In this document: positions 14,295 through 22,917 of the stretch, one piece after another
How the letters are laid out: every line of letters starts with the position of its first letter
Numbering within the stretch: the first letter of the stretch is position 1
Assembly (NCBI RefSeq): GCF_015686655.1
Contig: NZ_JADPMP010000005.1
Coordinates: 283,125 to 347,124, forward strand
Length of the DNA: 64,000 bases
Direction of reading: 5' to 3'
DNA from: Pontibacter sp. FD36
GTDB taxonomy: Bacteria > Bacteroidota > Bacteroidia > Cytophagales > Hymenobacteraceae
The notes under the pieces: model-generated
What the model was told of the DNA's origin: nothing
Seen by the model: only the letters and a program-made list of their open reading frames with translations
Databases searched by the model: none
Program-made: the position numbers and the translations under genes

Positions 14295-16484
14295 ATGAAA
14301 AAATCAACTGTTCTATTGCTGGCAGGCGGCCTGACCGCTGTCTCGGCCTGCAAATCCACCCAAACCGAGAATACCGCCACTGGCATGAATACCGAAACCA
14401 CGACTACAGCCCCTGCAACGCAACTCAATTACCCTGAAACCAAGAAAGTAGACCATGTAGACGATTATTTCGGCACGAAGGTAGCCGACCCGTATCGCTG
14501 GCTCGAAACCCACAACGAAGAAGTGGACCAGTGGGTAGAGGCGCAAAACAAAGTGACCTTTGATTACCTCGACGGCATCGAGTTCCGCGACCAGATCAAA
14601 GAACGTCTGACCAAGATCTGGAACTATCCAAAGTATGGCGCACCATTCAAGAAAGGTGGCAAATACTATTTCTATAAGAACGACGGTTTGCAGAACCAGA
14701 GCGTGCTATACGTGCAGAATTCCCTGGAGAGCGAGCCGAAAGTGTTCCTCGATCCGAACAAATTCTCTAACGACGGTACAGTAGCCCTTACGGCATTATC
14801 TTTCGACAAAGATGCCAAGTATGTGGCGTACGGTACGTCAAGTGGCGGTTCTGACTGGAACACCTACGAAGTGATGGAAGTGGCCACAGGCAAGAAGCTC
14901 GACGACAAAGTAGAGTGGGTGAAGTTCTCGGGCCCTAGCTGGCACAAAGACGGCTTCTTCTACAGCCGCTACGACGCCCCGACTGAAGGCAACAAACTGG
15001 CCAACAAGAACGAGTACCACAAGGTGTACTACCACAAAATAGGTACGCCACAGAGCCAAGACCAACTGGTGTATGAAGACAAAACCAAGCCGCTCCGCAA
15101 CTACTATGGTCAGACCACCGACGACGAGCGCTTCCTGATTCTGAACGTGTCGGAAGGTGCCGCTGGCGCCAACGCCCTGTACTACCGCGACCTGACAGAT
15201 GCGAAGTCTACTATCAAACCGATTGTAGATAGCTTTGAGTCGGAATACAATGTGGTGGACAACGTAGGTGACAAGCTGTTGGTGCGCACCAACAAGAATG
15301 CCCCACGCTACCGTTTGGTGCTGATTGATCCGAAAAAGCCGCAGGAGCAAAACTGGAAAGTAGTGGTGCCGCAGAACGAGAACGTGATGACAGGCGTGTC
15401 ATTAGTAGGCGGTCGCATCATTACCTCTTATATGAAAGATGCTGCTAGCGAAGTGGTGGTATACGACACCAACGGCAAGCAGATGAACAAAGTAGAACTG
15501 CCAGCCATTGGTACAGTAGGTGGCTTCAGCGGTGAGAAAGACGATAAAGAAACCTTCTTTACCTTCACGTCATTCACGTACCCGCCAACTATCTTCCGTT
15601 ACGAAGTGGCTAGCAACAAAGTAACGCTGTTCCGCAAAACCGAAGTAGACGTGGATACCGAAGCCTATGAAACGAAGCAGGTGTTCTATACCTCTAAGGA
15701 CGGTACTAAAGTGCCGATGTTCATCGTGCACAAAAAAGGTCTGAAGCTGGACGGCAACAACCCGACCTATCTGTACGCTTACGGTGGCTTTAACATCTCC
15801 CTGACCCCAAGCTTTAGCATTGCCAACATGCTATGGCTCGAGAACGGCGGTGTATACGCCATGCCAAACCTGCGCGGTGGCGGTGAGTACGGCGAAGACT
15901 GGCACAAGGCAGGTATGACGCCGAACAAGCAGAACGTATTTGACGACTTCATTGCCGCAGCCGAATACCTGATCGACAACAAGTATACCTCCAGTGAGAA
16001 ACTGGCCGTAGGCGGTGGCTCAAATGGTGGTTTGCTGGTAGGTGCCTTTATGACGCAACGCCCCGAGCTGGCCAAAGTAGCTGTTCCTGCTGTGGGTGTA
16101 ATGGATATGCTGCGTTTCCACAAGTTCACCATCGGTTGGGCTTGGGTACCGGAATACGGCTCATCAGAAGACGAGGCACAGTTCAAAAACCTGTATACCT
16201 TCTCGCCGCTGCACAACCTCAAAGAAGGCGTGAAGTACCCAGCCACGCTGGTGAAAACAGCTGACCATGACGACCGTGTAGTGCCAGCGCACTCCTTCAA
16301 GTTCATCTCTGAACTGCAGGACAAAGGCGCCCCGGGCAACCCATACCTGATTCGCATCGATGTGCGTGCAGGTCACGGTGCTGGTAAGCCGACTTCACTC
16401 GTTATCCAGGAGTGGGCGGATACTTGGGCCTTCCTGTATAAGAACATGGGTGTGAACCCATATGCGAAGCAGCAGCAGCCATAA
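14295..16484 (+). CDS. Prolyl oligopeptidase family serine peptidase (S9A), lipoprotein
   Basis: 729 residues. A signal peptide with lipobox (LTAVSACKS, Cys at 19) anchors it, probably in the periplasm. The N-terminal part begins with the family segment YPETKKVDHVDDYFGTKVADPYRWLE, followed by a seven-bladed propeller region. The catalytic alpha/beta-hydrolase domain has Ser in GGGSNGG (Ser576), Asp in DHDDRVVPAHS (about 659-662) and His in AGHGAGKP (His694). It cleaves short peptides after proline. Length fits the family. It may serve uptake of peptide nitrogen. Monocistronic with its own terminator. Confidence 0.96.
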   Translation: MKKSTVLLLAGGLTAVSACKSTQTENTATGMNTETTTTAPATQLNYPETKKVDHVDDYFGTKVADPYRWLETHNEEVDQWVEAQNKVTFDYLDGIEFRDQIKERLTKIWNYPKYGAPFKKGGKYYFYKNDGLQNQSVLYVQNSLESEPKVFLDPNKFSNDGTVALTALSFDKDAKYVAYGTSSGGSDWNTYEVMEVATGKKLDDKVEWVKFSGPSWHKDGFFYSRYDAPTEGNKLANKNEYHKVYYHKIGTPQSQDQLVYEDKTKPLRNYYGQTTDDERFLILNVSEGAAGANALYYRDLTDAKSTIKPIVDSFESEYNVVDNVGDKLLVRTNKNAPRYRLVLIDPKKPQEQNWKVVVPQNENVMTGVSLVGGRIITSYMKDAASEVVVYDTNGKQMNKVELPAIGTVGGFSGEKDDKETFFTFTSFTYPPTIFRYEVASNKVTLFRKTEVDVDTEAYETKQVFYTSKDGTKVPMFIVHKKGLKLDGNNPTYLYAYGGFNISLTPSFSIANMLWLENGGVYAMPNLRGGGEYGEDWHKAGMTPNKQNVFDDFIAAAEYLIDNKYTSSEKLAVGGGSNGGLLVGAFMTQRPELAKVAVPAVGVMDMLRFHKFTIGWAWVPEYGSSEDEAQFKNLYTFSPLHNLKEGVKYPATLVKTADHDDRVVPAHSFKFISELQDKGAPGNPYLIRIDVRAGHGAGKPTSLVIQEWADTWAFLYKNMGVNPYAKQQQP

Positions 16485-16510
16485 CAGGCATAACTGATAA
16501 CTGAATCACG

Positions 16511-16552
16511 AAAAGCCAGTGCTGCAGAAATGTGGTGCTGGCTTTTTGTTTT
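16511..16552 (+). terminator. Terminator after the prolyl oligopeptidase
   Basis: AAAAGCCAG (16511-16519) pairs with CTGGCTTTT (16538-16546), followed by TGTTTTG. Confidence 0.85.
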
Positions 16553-16571
16553 GTGACCTACCTCTGTTCCA

Positions 16572-16602
16572 TTTGATTTATATGGCTGTATTCTTATATT
16601 TA
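16572..16602 (+). promoter_or_regulatory. Bacteroidota-type promoter of the gene at 16633
   Basis: TTTG (16572-16575), 19 bases, then TATATTTA (16595-16602), one base from the TAnnTTTG consensus. It lies 30 bases before the start codon. Confidence 0.6.
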
Positions 16603-16632
16603 GATAATCAACCAACCTTAAACAATAATTGA

Positions 16633-17076
16633 ATGGATACAGAATTTTACAACGAGCAGCCTCAAGGGTTAAGCATTAATTTAGCGTCAAGAGATTTCTT
16701 GCAGAACACGGCGAGGTGGGGCAAGTTCTTAGCTATAGTTGGTTTTGTAGGCGTTGGCATCATGGTCCTGTTCGGGGTTATAGCCTTAACTATGGGAGCC
16801 AGCCTTGGCGGTGGAGCCATTAGTGGCACCTTCCTGAGCCTGTTCTATCTTCTGTTTGCTGCGCTTTATTTGTTGCCGGTTTTATACCTGTACAGGTTTT
16901 CGAGCAACATGCAGACTGGCCTTATGACTGAAGACGAAGAGACAATTGCAGCGTCATTCAAGAATTTAAAGTCCCTCTTTAAATTTATGGGCGTTCTTAC
17001 AATCGTCTTCCTTGGATTTTATGCGCTGGCGCTGCTGGCCATGTTCTTTGGTGTCGCTATTGGCTCTTCCATTTAA
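16633..17076 (+). CDS. Small membrane protein, DUF5362-like
   Basis: 147 residues. A short polar N-terminus (MDTEFYNEQPQGLSINLASR) leads to the helix segment FLQNTARWGKFLAIVGFVG, then four hydrophobic helices at about 30-55, 60-85, 105-125 and 125-145, with an acidic loop (LMTEDEETIAASFKNLK) between the second and third. This layout matches the DUF5362 family of Bacteroidota membrane proteins; no function is established. It has its own promoter and terminator and no obvious functional neighbour. Confidence 0.75.
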   Translation: MDTEFYNEQPQGLSINLASRDFLQNTARWGKFLAIVGFVGVGIMVLFGVIALTMGASLGGGAISGTFLSLFYLLFAALYLLPVLYLYRFSSNMQTGLMTEDEETIAASFKNLKSLFKFMGVLTIVFLGFYALALLAMFFGVAIGSSI

Positions 17077-17098
17077 ATCAGCCTTTATACTAAAACAG

Positions 17099-17128
17099 AA
17101 AAGCACATCCCTCCGATGTGCTTTTTTT
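17099..17128 (+). terminator. Terminator after the DUF5362-like gene
   Basis: AAAAGCACATC (17099-17109) pairs with GATGTGCTTTT (17115-17125) across a 5-base loop; the T-run continues to 17128. Confidence 0.9.
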
Positions 17129-17195
17129 ATACCGCTACCTCCTGGCCCCCTCCCTGATTCTTGCGTACCTTGCAACACGAACTATCCTACACGCT

Positions 17196-17939
17196 ATGAA
17201 ATCAGTAACCGGGCAAAGCGAGTTTACCGTGCGCTCCACCGAAACCGATCAAAACGGACAGGCGACCTTACCAGCGCTGGTCGGGTACATGCAGGAAGCT
17301 GCTTGGGACAACACAGCGACCATGGGCATCTCCATGTACGAGCTGCTGGAACAAGGCCTGACCTGGGTGCTGCAGCGCATGCGCGTCGAGATGTTCCGCT
17401 ACCCCCGGCACCGTGAAAAGATTACGGTCGAAACCTGGGCCTCTGGCCGGGAGCGCGTGTTTCTGCACCGCGACTTCAGGGTATACAGCGCCGACCGCGA
17501 GCTGCTGGGGCAGGCGACGAGTGTGTGGCTGGTGATGGATGTGGTGAAGCGCCAAATGGTGTCTGTGCCCGATTTCATAACAGCTGTGGAAGTAGTGCCT
17601 GGTGAGGAGCCATTGCCTTTTGCCAAAGGGAAACTGCCGCAGCTGGATCAGATCAGGTATGAGGAGCAAATGCCTGTCCGCTGGCACGACATCGACCTGA
17701 ACCGCCACGTCACCAACACCCGCTACCTGCAATGGGTGCTGGAAACCTTATCAACTGAAATACTCACAACGCAGCAGCTACAGGAAATCGACATTATCTT
17801 CAAAGCGGAAAGTACGCTCGGCGATACTGTGCTCGCCACAGCAGGACCAGCGGAGGAGGCCGATACGTTTCTGCACAAACTCACGAGCATCGATTCAGGC
17901 AAAGAACTGGTTCAGGCGAGAACTAAGTTTGGGAGTTGA
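17196..17939 (+). CDS. Acyl-ACP thioesterase (double hot-dog)
   Basis: 247 residues. Two hot-dog domains in tandem: the first has STETDQNGQATLPALVGYMQEAAWDN and TWVLQRMRVEMFRYP; the second has WHDIDLNRHVTNTRYLQWVLE, where the D-x-N-x-H arrangement is the catalytic Asn/His region of plant FatA/FatB-type enzymes. It releases free fatty acids from acyl carrier protein. The open frame runs upstream to 17118 through the terminator region; the ATG at 17196 gives the right N-terminus. Cytoplasmic, single gene. Confidence 0.92.
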   Translation: MKSVTGQSEFTVRSTETDQNGQATLPALVGYMQEAAWDNTATMGISMYELLEQGLTWVLQRMRVEMFRYPRHREKITVETWASGRERVFLHRDFRVYSADRELLGQATSVWLVMDVVKRQMVSVPDFITAVEVVPGEEPLPFAKGKLPQLDQIRYEEQMPVRWHDIDLNRHVTNTRYLQWVLETLSTEILTTQQLQEIDIIFKAESTLGDTVLATAGPAEEADTFLHKLTSIDSGKELVQARTKFGS

Positions 17940-18008
17940 GGAGTTTGAGGGGTGAGGAGGTTTAAAGTTAAAATTTCGACTAAATTGCAACAGCCGTTAC
18001 GCAACATA

Positions 18009-18169
18009 CCTCACAGTGTTTCCCAAACCTGTGAGCGTCTGTGCTAACTGCAGCGCTATACCTGGGTTTATGTCTTGTGCTGCCCAAGTATGGCAGTCTG
18101 GTATACTTGTTTCGAACGGAAGCGCTTCGTAGCAACAAAACACTCATAGGTCTGAAAGACACTGTGAGG
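18009..18169. repeat. Palindromic REP-like element with outer inverted repeat
   Basis: This gap of about 300 bases holds no gene. At 18010-18035 an imperfect palindrome (CTCACAGTGTTT, CCC, AAACCTGTGAG) could form a tight hairpin. CCTCACAGTGT (18009-18019) also has an exact complement, ACACTGTGAGG, at 18159-18169, so the 161-base segment is bounded by an 11-bp inverted repeat. The words resemble the CCTCACAGG...CCTGTGAGG palindromes scattered in many Bacteroidota genomes (from memory). It could be a small non-autonomous element or a REP pair. Confidence 0.5.
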
Positions 18170-18238
18170 TCAGCGCTTAACTACAGCATAATCAATCCTG
18201 AAAATCTTCACTAATACTCAAAATCCTGATTCAGACAA

Positions 18239-18712
18239 ATGCTAAACATCAGAAAAGGAACCATAGATGACCTGCCACAGGTACACAATTTAATTAAAGA
18301 GTTGGCGGTATATGAAAAAGCGCCAGACGAAGTGACCAACACACTGGAGGATATGCATTGGGATGGCTTTGGGGAGAATCCGATCTTTAAATTCTTTGTG
18401 GCTGAAACAGAAGAGGGCATCGTAGGTATAGCGCTTTACTACATCGCCTATTCCACGTGGAAAGGAAAGATGCTGTTTCTGGAAGACCTGATTGTGACCG
18501 AACGCCAGCGCCGCAGTGGCATTGGCAAGATGCTGTTCAACGCCGTAGCCCGTGAGGCGAAGGAGATAGATGCCAAGCGCATGAAGTGGCAGGTACTGGA
18601 CTGGAACGAACCAGCAATAGCTTTCTATAGGAAAATAGGTGCCAACCTCGACGGCGAGTGGATAAACTGCAACATGACCGAAGAGCAGATCAAAGCTTAC
18701 ACCGCGGACTAA
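18239..18712 (+). CDS. GNAT acetyltransferase, spermidine/spermine acetyltransferase-like
   Basis: 157 residues, a single GNAT domain. Acetyl-CoA binding motif A is VTERQRRSGIGKMLF (R-R-x-G-x-G). The segments YYIAYSTWKGKMLFLEDL and WQVLDWNEPAIAFYRKIGA are those seen in the SSAT group, which acetylates polyamines or other small amines (for example thialysine). The substrate cannot be fixed. ATG at 18239 is preferred because the GNAT strand 1 (LNIRKGTIDDLPQV) begins at once. Confidence 0.9.
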   Translation: MLNIRKGTIDDLPQVHNLIKELAVYEKAPDEVTNTLEDMHWDGFGENPIFKFFVAETEEGIVGIALYYIAYSTWKGKMLFLEDLIVTERQRRSGIGKMLFNAVAREAKEIDAKRMKWQVLDWNEPAIAFYRKIGANLDGEWINCNMTEEQIKAYTAD

Positions 18713-18797
18713 GGTATAGCGTGACTCAGGCGACCTGCAAAAGCATAAATGCAGCAAGGCCGGCAATGATTATGCCCTGCGCGAACACTTACCAACT

Positions 18798-18844
18798 CAG
18801 CTAAATAAGAACAGGCCCGCGCTCAGGTATAGCACGGGCCTGTT
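18798..18844 (-). terminator. Terminator for the DUF4286 gene (minus strand)
   Basis: AACAGGCCCG (18810-18819) pairs with CGGGCCTGTT (18835-18844). Read on the minus strand a TTCTTATTTAG tract follows. The loop carries a copy of the AGGTATAG octamer. Confidence 0.75.
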
Positions 18845-18864
18845 TGCTGATAAGATGGATTGAT

Positions 18865-19191
18865 TTACTGATCTTTCTCCACATCCTGGCCTACAATCTC
18901 CAGCAAAGAGCGGAAAGCCACAAATTTTTCCGGATAGCGATTCAGCACCTTGGCTTGCAACCCCGGGGCATGGTCGCGCTGGTACTCCTCCAAGTCTTCC
19001 AGGTTGCGGCAGGTGTACTGTACGGCATAGGTAGTGCCGCCATTGTCTTCCTCGTGCAGCAGGCGGGCAATTTGATTGTTAAGGAAATAGCCTGTTGCCA
19101 TTACTTCCGGTATGTGCGTGCTCTTCATCCAGTCTAGCCACTCTTCGGCCACACTGTTGTCGATGTTGATAGTTACGTTGTATATAATCAT
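18865..19191 (-). CDS. DUF4286 family protein
   Basis: 108 residues, cytoplasmic. The family pattern IIYNVTINIDNSVAEEWLDWM, HIPEVMATGYF and AVQYTCRNLEDLEEYQRDHAP indicates a small ferredoxin-like fold related to dimeric alpha/beta barrel proteins. No function is known. The open frame continues 36 codons upstream, but the conserved N-terminus begins at the ATG at 19189-19191. A TAATTTTG sequence 3 bases upstream (19195-19202, minus strand) resembles a -7 box; if real, the mRNA would be nearly leaderless. Confidence 0.85.
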   Translation of the reverse strand: MIIYNVTINIDNSVAEEWLDWMKSTHIPEVMATGYFLNNQIARLLHEEDNGGTTYAVQYTCRNLEDLEEYQRDHAPGLQAKVLNRYPEKFVAFRSLLEIVGQDVEKDQ

Positions 19192-19353
19192 ACTCAAAAT
19201 TACGATTTCGGCAGCTTTTTGTAAGGTATAGCGCTGAAAATTTGCTGAAATGCTTAACCTGTGAGAGCAGCAAAAGGCAGACAGTAACACATGTGGCAAG
19301 GTATACCTGCAGCCTCAAATACTCTTCAGCTTAATGCTTGATAATGCCAGCGA

Positions 19354-20595
19354 TTACAGCGGCTCCATGTAATTCAGGTCTTTGCCATAGGTTTCATCCA
19401 GCGTCAGGATAGAGTAGATGGCAATGACCAGGCAGAGCACGGCCAGTAGTATGGCGCCCGGTACCAGTCCGACACCGTCTTTGAGATAAGTAAAGGCAAT
19501 GGTGAGTGGCACGACTGCTCCCCGTACAAAGTTAGGCACCGTGGTAGTTACCGTAGCCCGGATATTGGTGCCGAACTGCTCTGCTGCTATGGTCACAAAC
19601 ACGGCCCAGTATCCCCCGGCAAAGCCTAACGCCACACACAAGGTATAGAAGGCTGTCAGGCTGAACTCCCTGCCCAAAAGGTACACGCCAATGAAAATGC
19701 CGGTGAGCAGCAGGAATGCCAGCACAATGTTTCGTCGGCTCTGGAAGCGCTGGCTCAGGAAGCCGCTGGCAAAATCGCCGAACACGAGGCCGAGATAGCA
19801 GAAGGAAACAGCCCGCGCCGCCGACACTGTGTCTTTCACACCCAAGGCCACCCCAAACTCAGGCGAGAAGGTAATGAGGATGCCTACCACATACCAGATC
19901 GGCACCCCGATCAGGATACACTTGAGGTACTTCCAGAAACGTTTGGCATTGGTAAAGAGCGACAGAAAATTGCCGCGTGTCACATTGGTCTGCTTCAGGT
20001 TGTTGAACATGCCCGACTCGTATACCCCAACACGCAGCAGAAGCAACAGCATGCCTAGTCCACCACCGATGAAATAAGCCGTGCGCCATCCAAAGTATTC
20101 GCCGACTATACCTGCCAGTATGGCTCCTGATATCCCAATGGTGGCTACTACCATGGTGCCATAGCCGCGCTTCTCCTTCGGCAGCACCTCTGATACCAGC
20201 GTAATACCTGCGCCCAACTCTCCGGCCAGTCCCACGCCCGCGACAAAGCGCAGCACCGCATACATGGGTATAGTGGTTACAAAGCCGTTGAGGATATTGG
20301 CGATGGAATAGAGAAAGATTGAGCCGAAAAGCACCGATAGCCTTCCCTTCTTATCGCCCAGCACACCCCAGGCTATACCGCCCAGCAGCATACCGGCCAT
20401 TTGCATGTTCAGTAGCATCACGCCGTCTTCCAGTAGGGCGGTAGGGTCCGTTACACCCAGCGACTGCAAGCTGGGTATACGCACAATGCTGAAAAGCACG
20501 AGGTCGTATATGTCGACAAAGTAGCCCAGGGCCGCTACAATAACAGCCGTGTTGAAAAGGTAGTGTTTTTGAGGAGATGATTTCAGGGTGGGCAT
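19354..20595 (-). CDS. MFS transporter
   Basis: 413 residues with about 12 hydrophobic helices. TM1 holds GYFVDIYDLVLFSIVR, with acidic residues typical of proton-coupled metabolite symporters. The loop between TM2 and TM3 is the MFS signature (WGVLGDKKGRLSVLFG), and GFASGFLSQRFQSRRNI is its counterpart in the second half. TM5 carries the GELGAGITLVSEVLPKEKRG pattern seen in sugar- or organic-acid symporters. The substrate is unknown and no catabolic gene is adjacent. Inner membrane. Single gene. Confidence 0.92.
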   Translation of the reverse strand: MPTLKSSPQKHYLFNTAVIVAALGYFVDIYDLVLFSIVRIPSLQSLGVTDPTALLEDGVMLLNMQMAGMLLGGIAWGVLGDKKGRLSVLFGSIFLYSIANILNGFVTTIPMYAVLRFVAGVGLAGELGAGITLVSEVLPKEKRGYGTMVVATIGISGAILAGIVGEYFGWRTAYFIGGGLGMLLLLLRVGVYESGMFNNLKQTNVTRGNFLSLFTNAKRFWKYLKCILIGVPIWYVVGILITFSPEFGVALGVKDTVSAARAVSFCYLGLVFGDFASGFLSQRFQSRRNIVLAFLLLTGIFIGVYLLGREFSLTAFYTLCVALGFAGGYWAVFVTIAAEQFGTNIRATVTTTVPNFVRGAVVPLTIAFTYLKDGVGLVPGAILLAVLCLVIAIYSILTLDETYGKDLNYMEPL

Positions 20596-20721
20596 AAGGT
20601 TCAGGTTATGACAGCTTTAAATATAGCGTTTTGCTGATAATTGTGAAAGACCTGGCCGTGGAGGTATAATCTTTTGACGATTTCCCTTAGATTAGTGTGT
20701 TCGATCTAATCAGAAACTAGC

Positions 20722-21354
20722 ATGCAGGATATAGCCAGGAAATTAAATTTAAAAGTAGGATGGCAGGTGCTGGTGCTCAATGCGCAGGCAGGTATAGTTG
20801 AAGCACTGCAGAGCCAGGGCATGACCACCCATACTTCTCCCGAAAAAGGCGTGGAGTACGATGCGGTGCAGGTGTTTGCCACTAATAGCAAGGAGCTAAG
20901 CTACTATATACCTTTGGCTGTGCCGTCGCTCAAGCACAATGGCATGCTGTGGGTAGCTTATCCAAAGAAATCATCAGGAATAAAGTCGGACCTGAACCGA
21001 GACAATGGCTGGGAGTCAGTGTCAGAACTGGGCTACGCTCCTGTCCGGCAGGTAGCGGTGGACGATACCTGGTCTTCACTGCGTTTTAAGCACGAGTCGG
21101 AGCGAAGTGCTCCTTCTAAATTTGGAGTAGATGCCCCAGGTATAGACCGCAAGAGCAGAACAGTGGAAGTTCCGCAGGACCTGCGTGAGGCACTGGAGTC
21201 AGCCGGGTTGCTGGAGACTTTCGAAAAGCTGGCCTTTACGCACCGCAAGGAGCATGTGCTGGCCATACAGGAAGCCAAGCGCCCCGAGACAAGAGCCAAC
21301 CGTATCGGCAAAACCATTCAGATGCTGATGGGACAACAACTGCTCGGCCGTTAA
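20722..21354 (+). CDS. Two-part protein: DUF3052-like N-terminus and YdeI/OmdA-like C-terminus
   Basis: 210 residues. The N-terminal 135 residues resemble DUF3052-type domains (small Rossmann-like; GWQVLVLNAQAGIVEALQSQG, GMLWVAYPKKSSG). The C-terminal 65 residues (EVPQDLREALESAGLLETFEKL, then THRKEHVLAIQEAKRPETRANRI) match the YdeI/OmpD-associated family. In enterobacteria YdeI is linked to peptide or bacteriocin resistance; whether that applies here is unknown. Cytoplasmic, monocistronic, ends before a strong bidirectional terminator. Confidence 0.85.
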   Translation: MQDIARKLNLKVGWQVLVLNAQAGIVEALQSQGMTTHTSPEKGVEYDAVQVFATNSKELSYYIPLAVPSLKHNGMLWVAYPKKSSGIKSDLNRDNGWESVSELGYAPVRQVAVDDTWSSLRFKHESERSAPSKFGVDAPGIDRKSRTVEVPQDLREALESAGLLETFEKLAFTHRKEHVLAIQEAKRPETRANRIGKTIQMLMGQQLLGR

Positions 21355-21434
21355 AGCAGGTATAGTAGTCCTGTGCACGACAATGCGGAGCCTCGCTGCG
21401 GATTAGCTGCGTAGCTTAAGAAGAGTCAAAAAAC

Positions 21435-21473
21435 AAAAGACCGCAGCAGGATACACCTGTTGCGGTCTTTTTT
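21435..21473. terminator. Strong bidirectional terminator between convergent genes
   Basis: 16-base arms AAAAGACCGCAGCAGG (21435-21450) and 21456-21471, complementary except one G-T pair, with T-runs downstream on both strands. Confidence 0.92.
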
Positions 21474-21494
21474 ATGCTTTTTTATCGCAGCAAC

Positions 21495-22061
21495 TTAGTT
21501 TGCCACGATCACATTAAAATCAACATCAATGTCTGTGCTGCCAGCAGTGGTGTTAGTGCCTGTCTTCAAGCCGCCCGGCTGGTGCTTCAGCACCACTTTC
21601 AGTTTGCCGTTGCCAGTACCTGCGCCGGTTGTCACAGTCGACTCCAGCCCTACAGGACGGTTGTTCTGGTCCATGTCTGTGATGGCTACGTTCACAGTGG
21701 CATTGCTGCCTGCATCAGGCGTAAAGGTATATACAAGCAAGTGCTCGTCACGCTCATTGCGGATTTCGGCAGTCATATCAGCTACTGGCGTCTTGCTTTC
21801 ATCGGCTAATGTCACCACGGCAGTATACTCTGTGCCCGGTCTTAGCGTGAGGGGAGCATTCTGAACCTGGGTACCTGTTATCGTGCTGATAGTAGCTTCT
21901 GCATCCTGGCCTTTACCTGTTGGTGTTAGCGAGATCGTGACAGCAGTGATTACCTCTTCTTCTTCATCCGGACCTGGTTGGTCATCGTCTTTGCATGAAG
22001 TGGTAAACAATAAGGTTCCCATTAACAGAAAAGCCATATACGGCCTCAATAGCTTGTTCAT
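21495..22061 (-). CDS. Lipoprotein, paralogue of the next gene
   Basis: 188 residues with signal peptide and lipobox (LLFTTSCKDDD, Cys 23). An acidic stretch (DDDQPGPDEEEE) follows, then a beta-rich domain (TAVTISLTPTGKGQDAEAT) that ends in KLKVVLKHQPGGLKT and DIDVDFNVIV. It shares length, layout and the LKHQPGGLKT motif with the lipoprotein at 22294 but has an Asp/Glu-rich rather than His-rich linker. Both lie downstream of a TonB-dependent receptor, so they may be surface or periplasmic accessory proteins of its substrate (inference). 232 bases separate the pair; I see no feature in that gap. Confidence 0.82.
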   Translation of the reverse strand: MNKLLRPYMAFLLMGTLLFTTSCKDDDQPGPDEEEEVITAVTISLTPTGKGQDAEATISTITGTQVQNAPLTLRPGTEYTAVVTLADESKTPVADMTAEIRNERDEHLLVYTFTPDAGSNATVNVAITDMDQNNRPVGLESTVTTGAGTGNGKLKVVLKHQPGGLKTGTNTTAGSTDIDVDFNVIVAN

Positions 22062-22293
22062 AAGTAATGAATTTCGTTGTAATAGATATAAATTAGAACT
22101 TAAATATATAGCCTTTTGGCCAAATATACGACAGTTTTGTAAGAATAGCCTTGTTGGTCTATGCCTAATATCCCGATTACGCCAATTCAGCTCAGCTTGT
22201 TATTGCCTGTGCACTTATGGTAAAAAATCGTGGCGAATCAAGAGTAAATAAGAACAGGCACCCATCTGAATGCCTGTTCTAAGTAGGTTCTTC

Positions 22294-22860
22294 TTACTGT
22301 AGTGTAATGTTGAATTGCACATCCGCATCGGTGCCGCCTGTGCTGATGTTGCTGTTATCTGTCTTTAAGCCGCCCGGTTGGTGCTTGAGCACTACCCGCA
22401 GTTTACCTGCTTGCGGATTTGAAGATGTCTGGATAGTGTTCTCCAGGCCAATTGGGCGGCCATTGCTGTCGCGGTCTGTAGTCGTCACGGTAAGCAGTGT
22501 GGCTGGTGATGGCTCAAAGAAGAACTGGTGCTCGCTACCCTTCTCCCTGATCTCTGCTGTCAGATCTTCTTCGTGATGCGACTCATCCATCAGCGTGATG
22601 GTGGTGTTATACACCTTGCCTGCCTGTAACATCACGTTTTCCGGAGTATACACAGGAGCTTGTCCACCATCACCATCCAGGTCACGGTAAGTGGCTGTTA
22701 CGGCCTGGCCGCCATCCTGCGGTGTCATGGTGAGCATCACAGTCGTGATCAGCTCTTCTTCGTGGTCATGCGGTTCATGGTCGTGGTCGTCGCAAGAGGT
22801 GAAAGCTACAAGTGATCCGAAAAGTGCTAGTGTCAAGTATGGTCTGAATATTTTGTTCAT
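22294..22860 (-). CDS. His-rich lipoprotein linked to a TonB-dependent receptor
   Basis: 188 residues. Lipobox LVAFTSCDD (Cys 23). Immediately after the anchor comes DDHDHEPHDHEEE, a His/Asp/Glu stretch that would bind divalent metal. The rest is beta-rich (LITTVMLTMTPQDGGQAVTA) and ends with KLRVVLKHQPGGLKT. It lies 57 bases downstream of the TonB receptor in the same orientation. Receptor-lipoprotein pairs of this kind occur in Bacteroidota; a metal (zinc or similar) role is inferred from the His-rich stretches in this gene and in the small gene at 25525. Confidence 0.85.
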   Translation of the reverse strand: MNKIFRPYLTLALFGSLVAFTSCDDHDHEPHDHEEELITTVMLTMTPQDGGQAVTATYRDLDGDGGQAPVYTPENVMLQAGKVYNTTITLMDESHHEEDLTAEIREKGSEHQFFFEPSPATLLTVTTTDRDSNGRPIGLENTIQTSSNPQAGKLRVVLKHQPGGLKTDNSNISTGGTDADVQFNITLQ

Positions 22861-22917
22861 GATAAAAAGTCTTTTTTGGGTTTGAAATGAAAAGTTGAAC
22901 GATAAAGCCGAAATAGG

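Noticed and set aside
17159..17172. TACCTTGC before the thioesterase as a -7 box
   Set aside because: It lacks one T of TAnnTTTG and has no TTTG at the proper distance, so I did not list it as a promoter.
18865..19299. A longer, 144-residue start for the DUF4286 gene
   Set aside because: The upstream 36 codons show no family similarity; the conserved N-terminus begins at the ATG at 19191.
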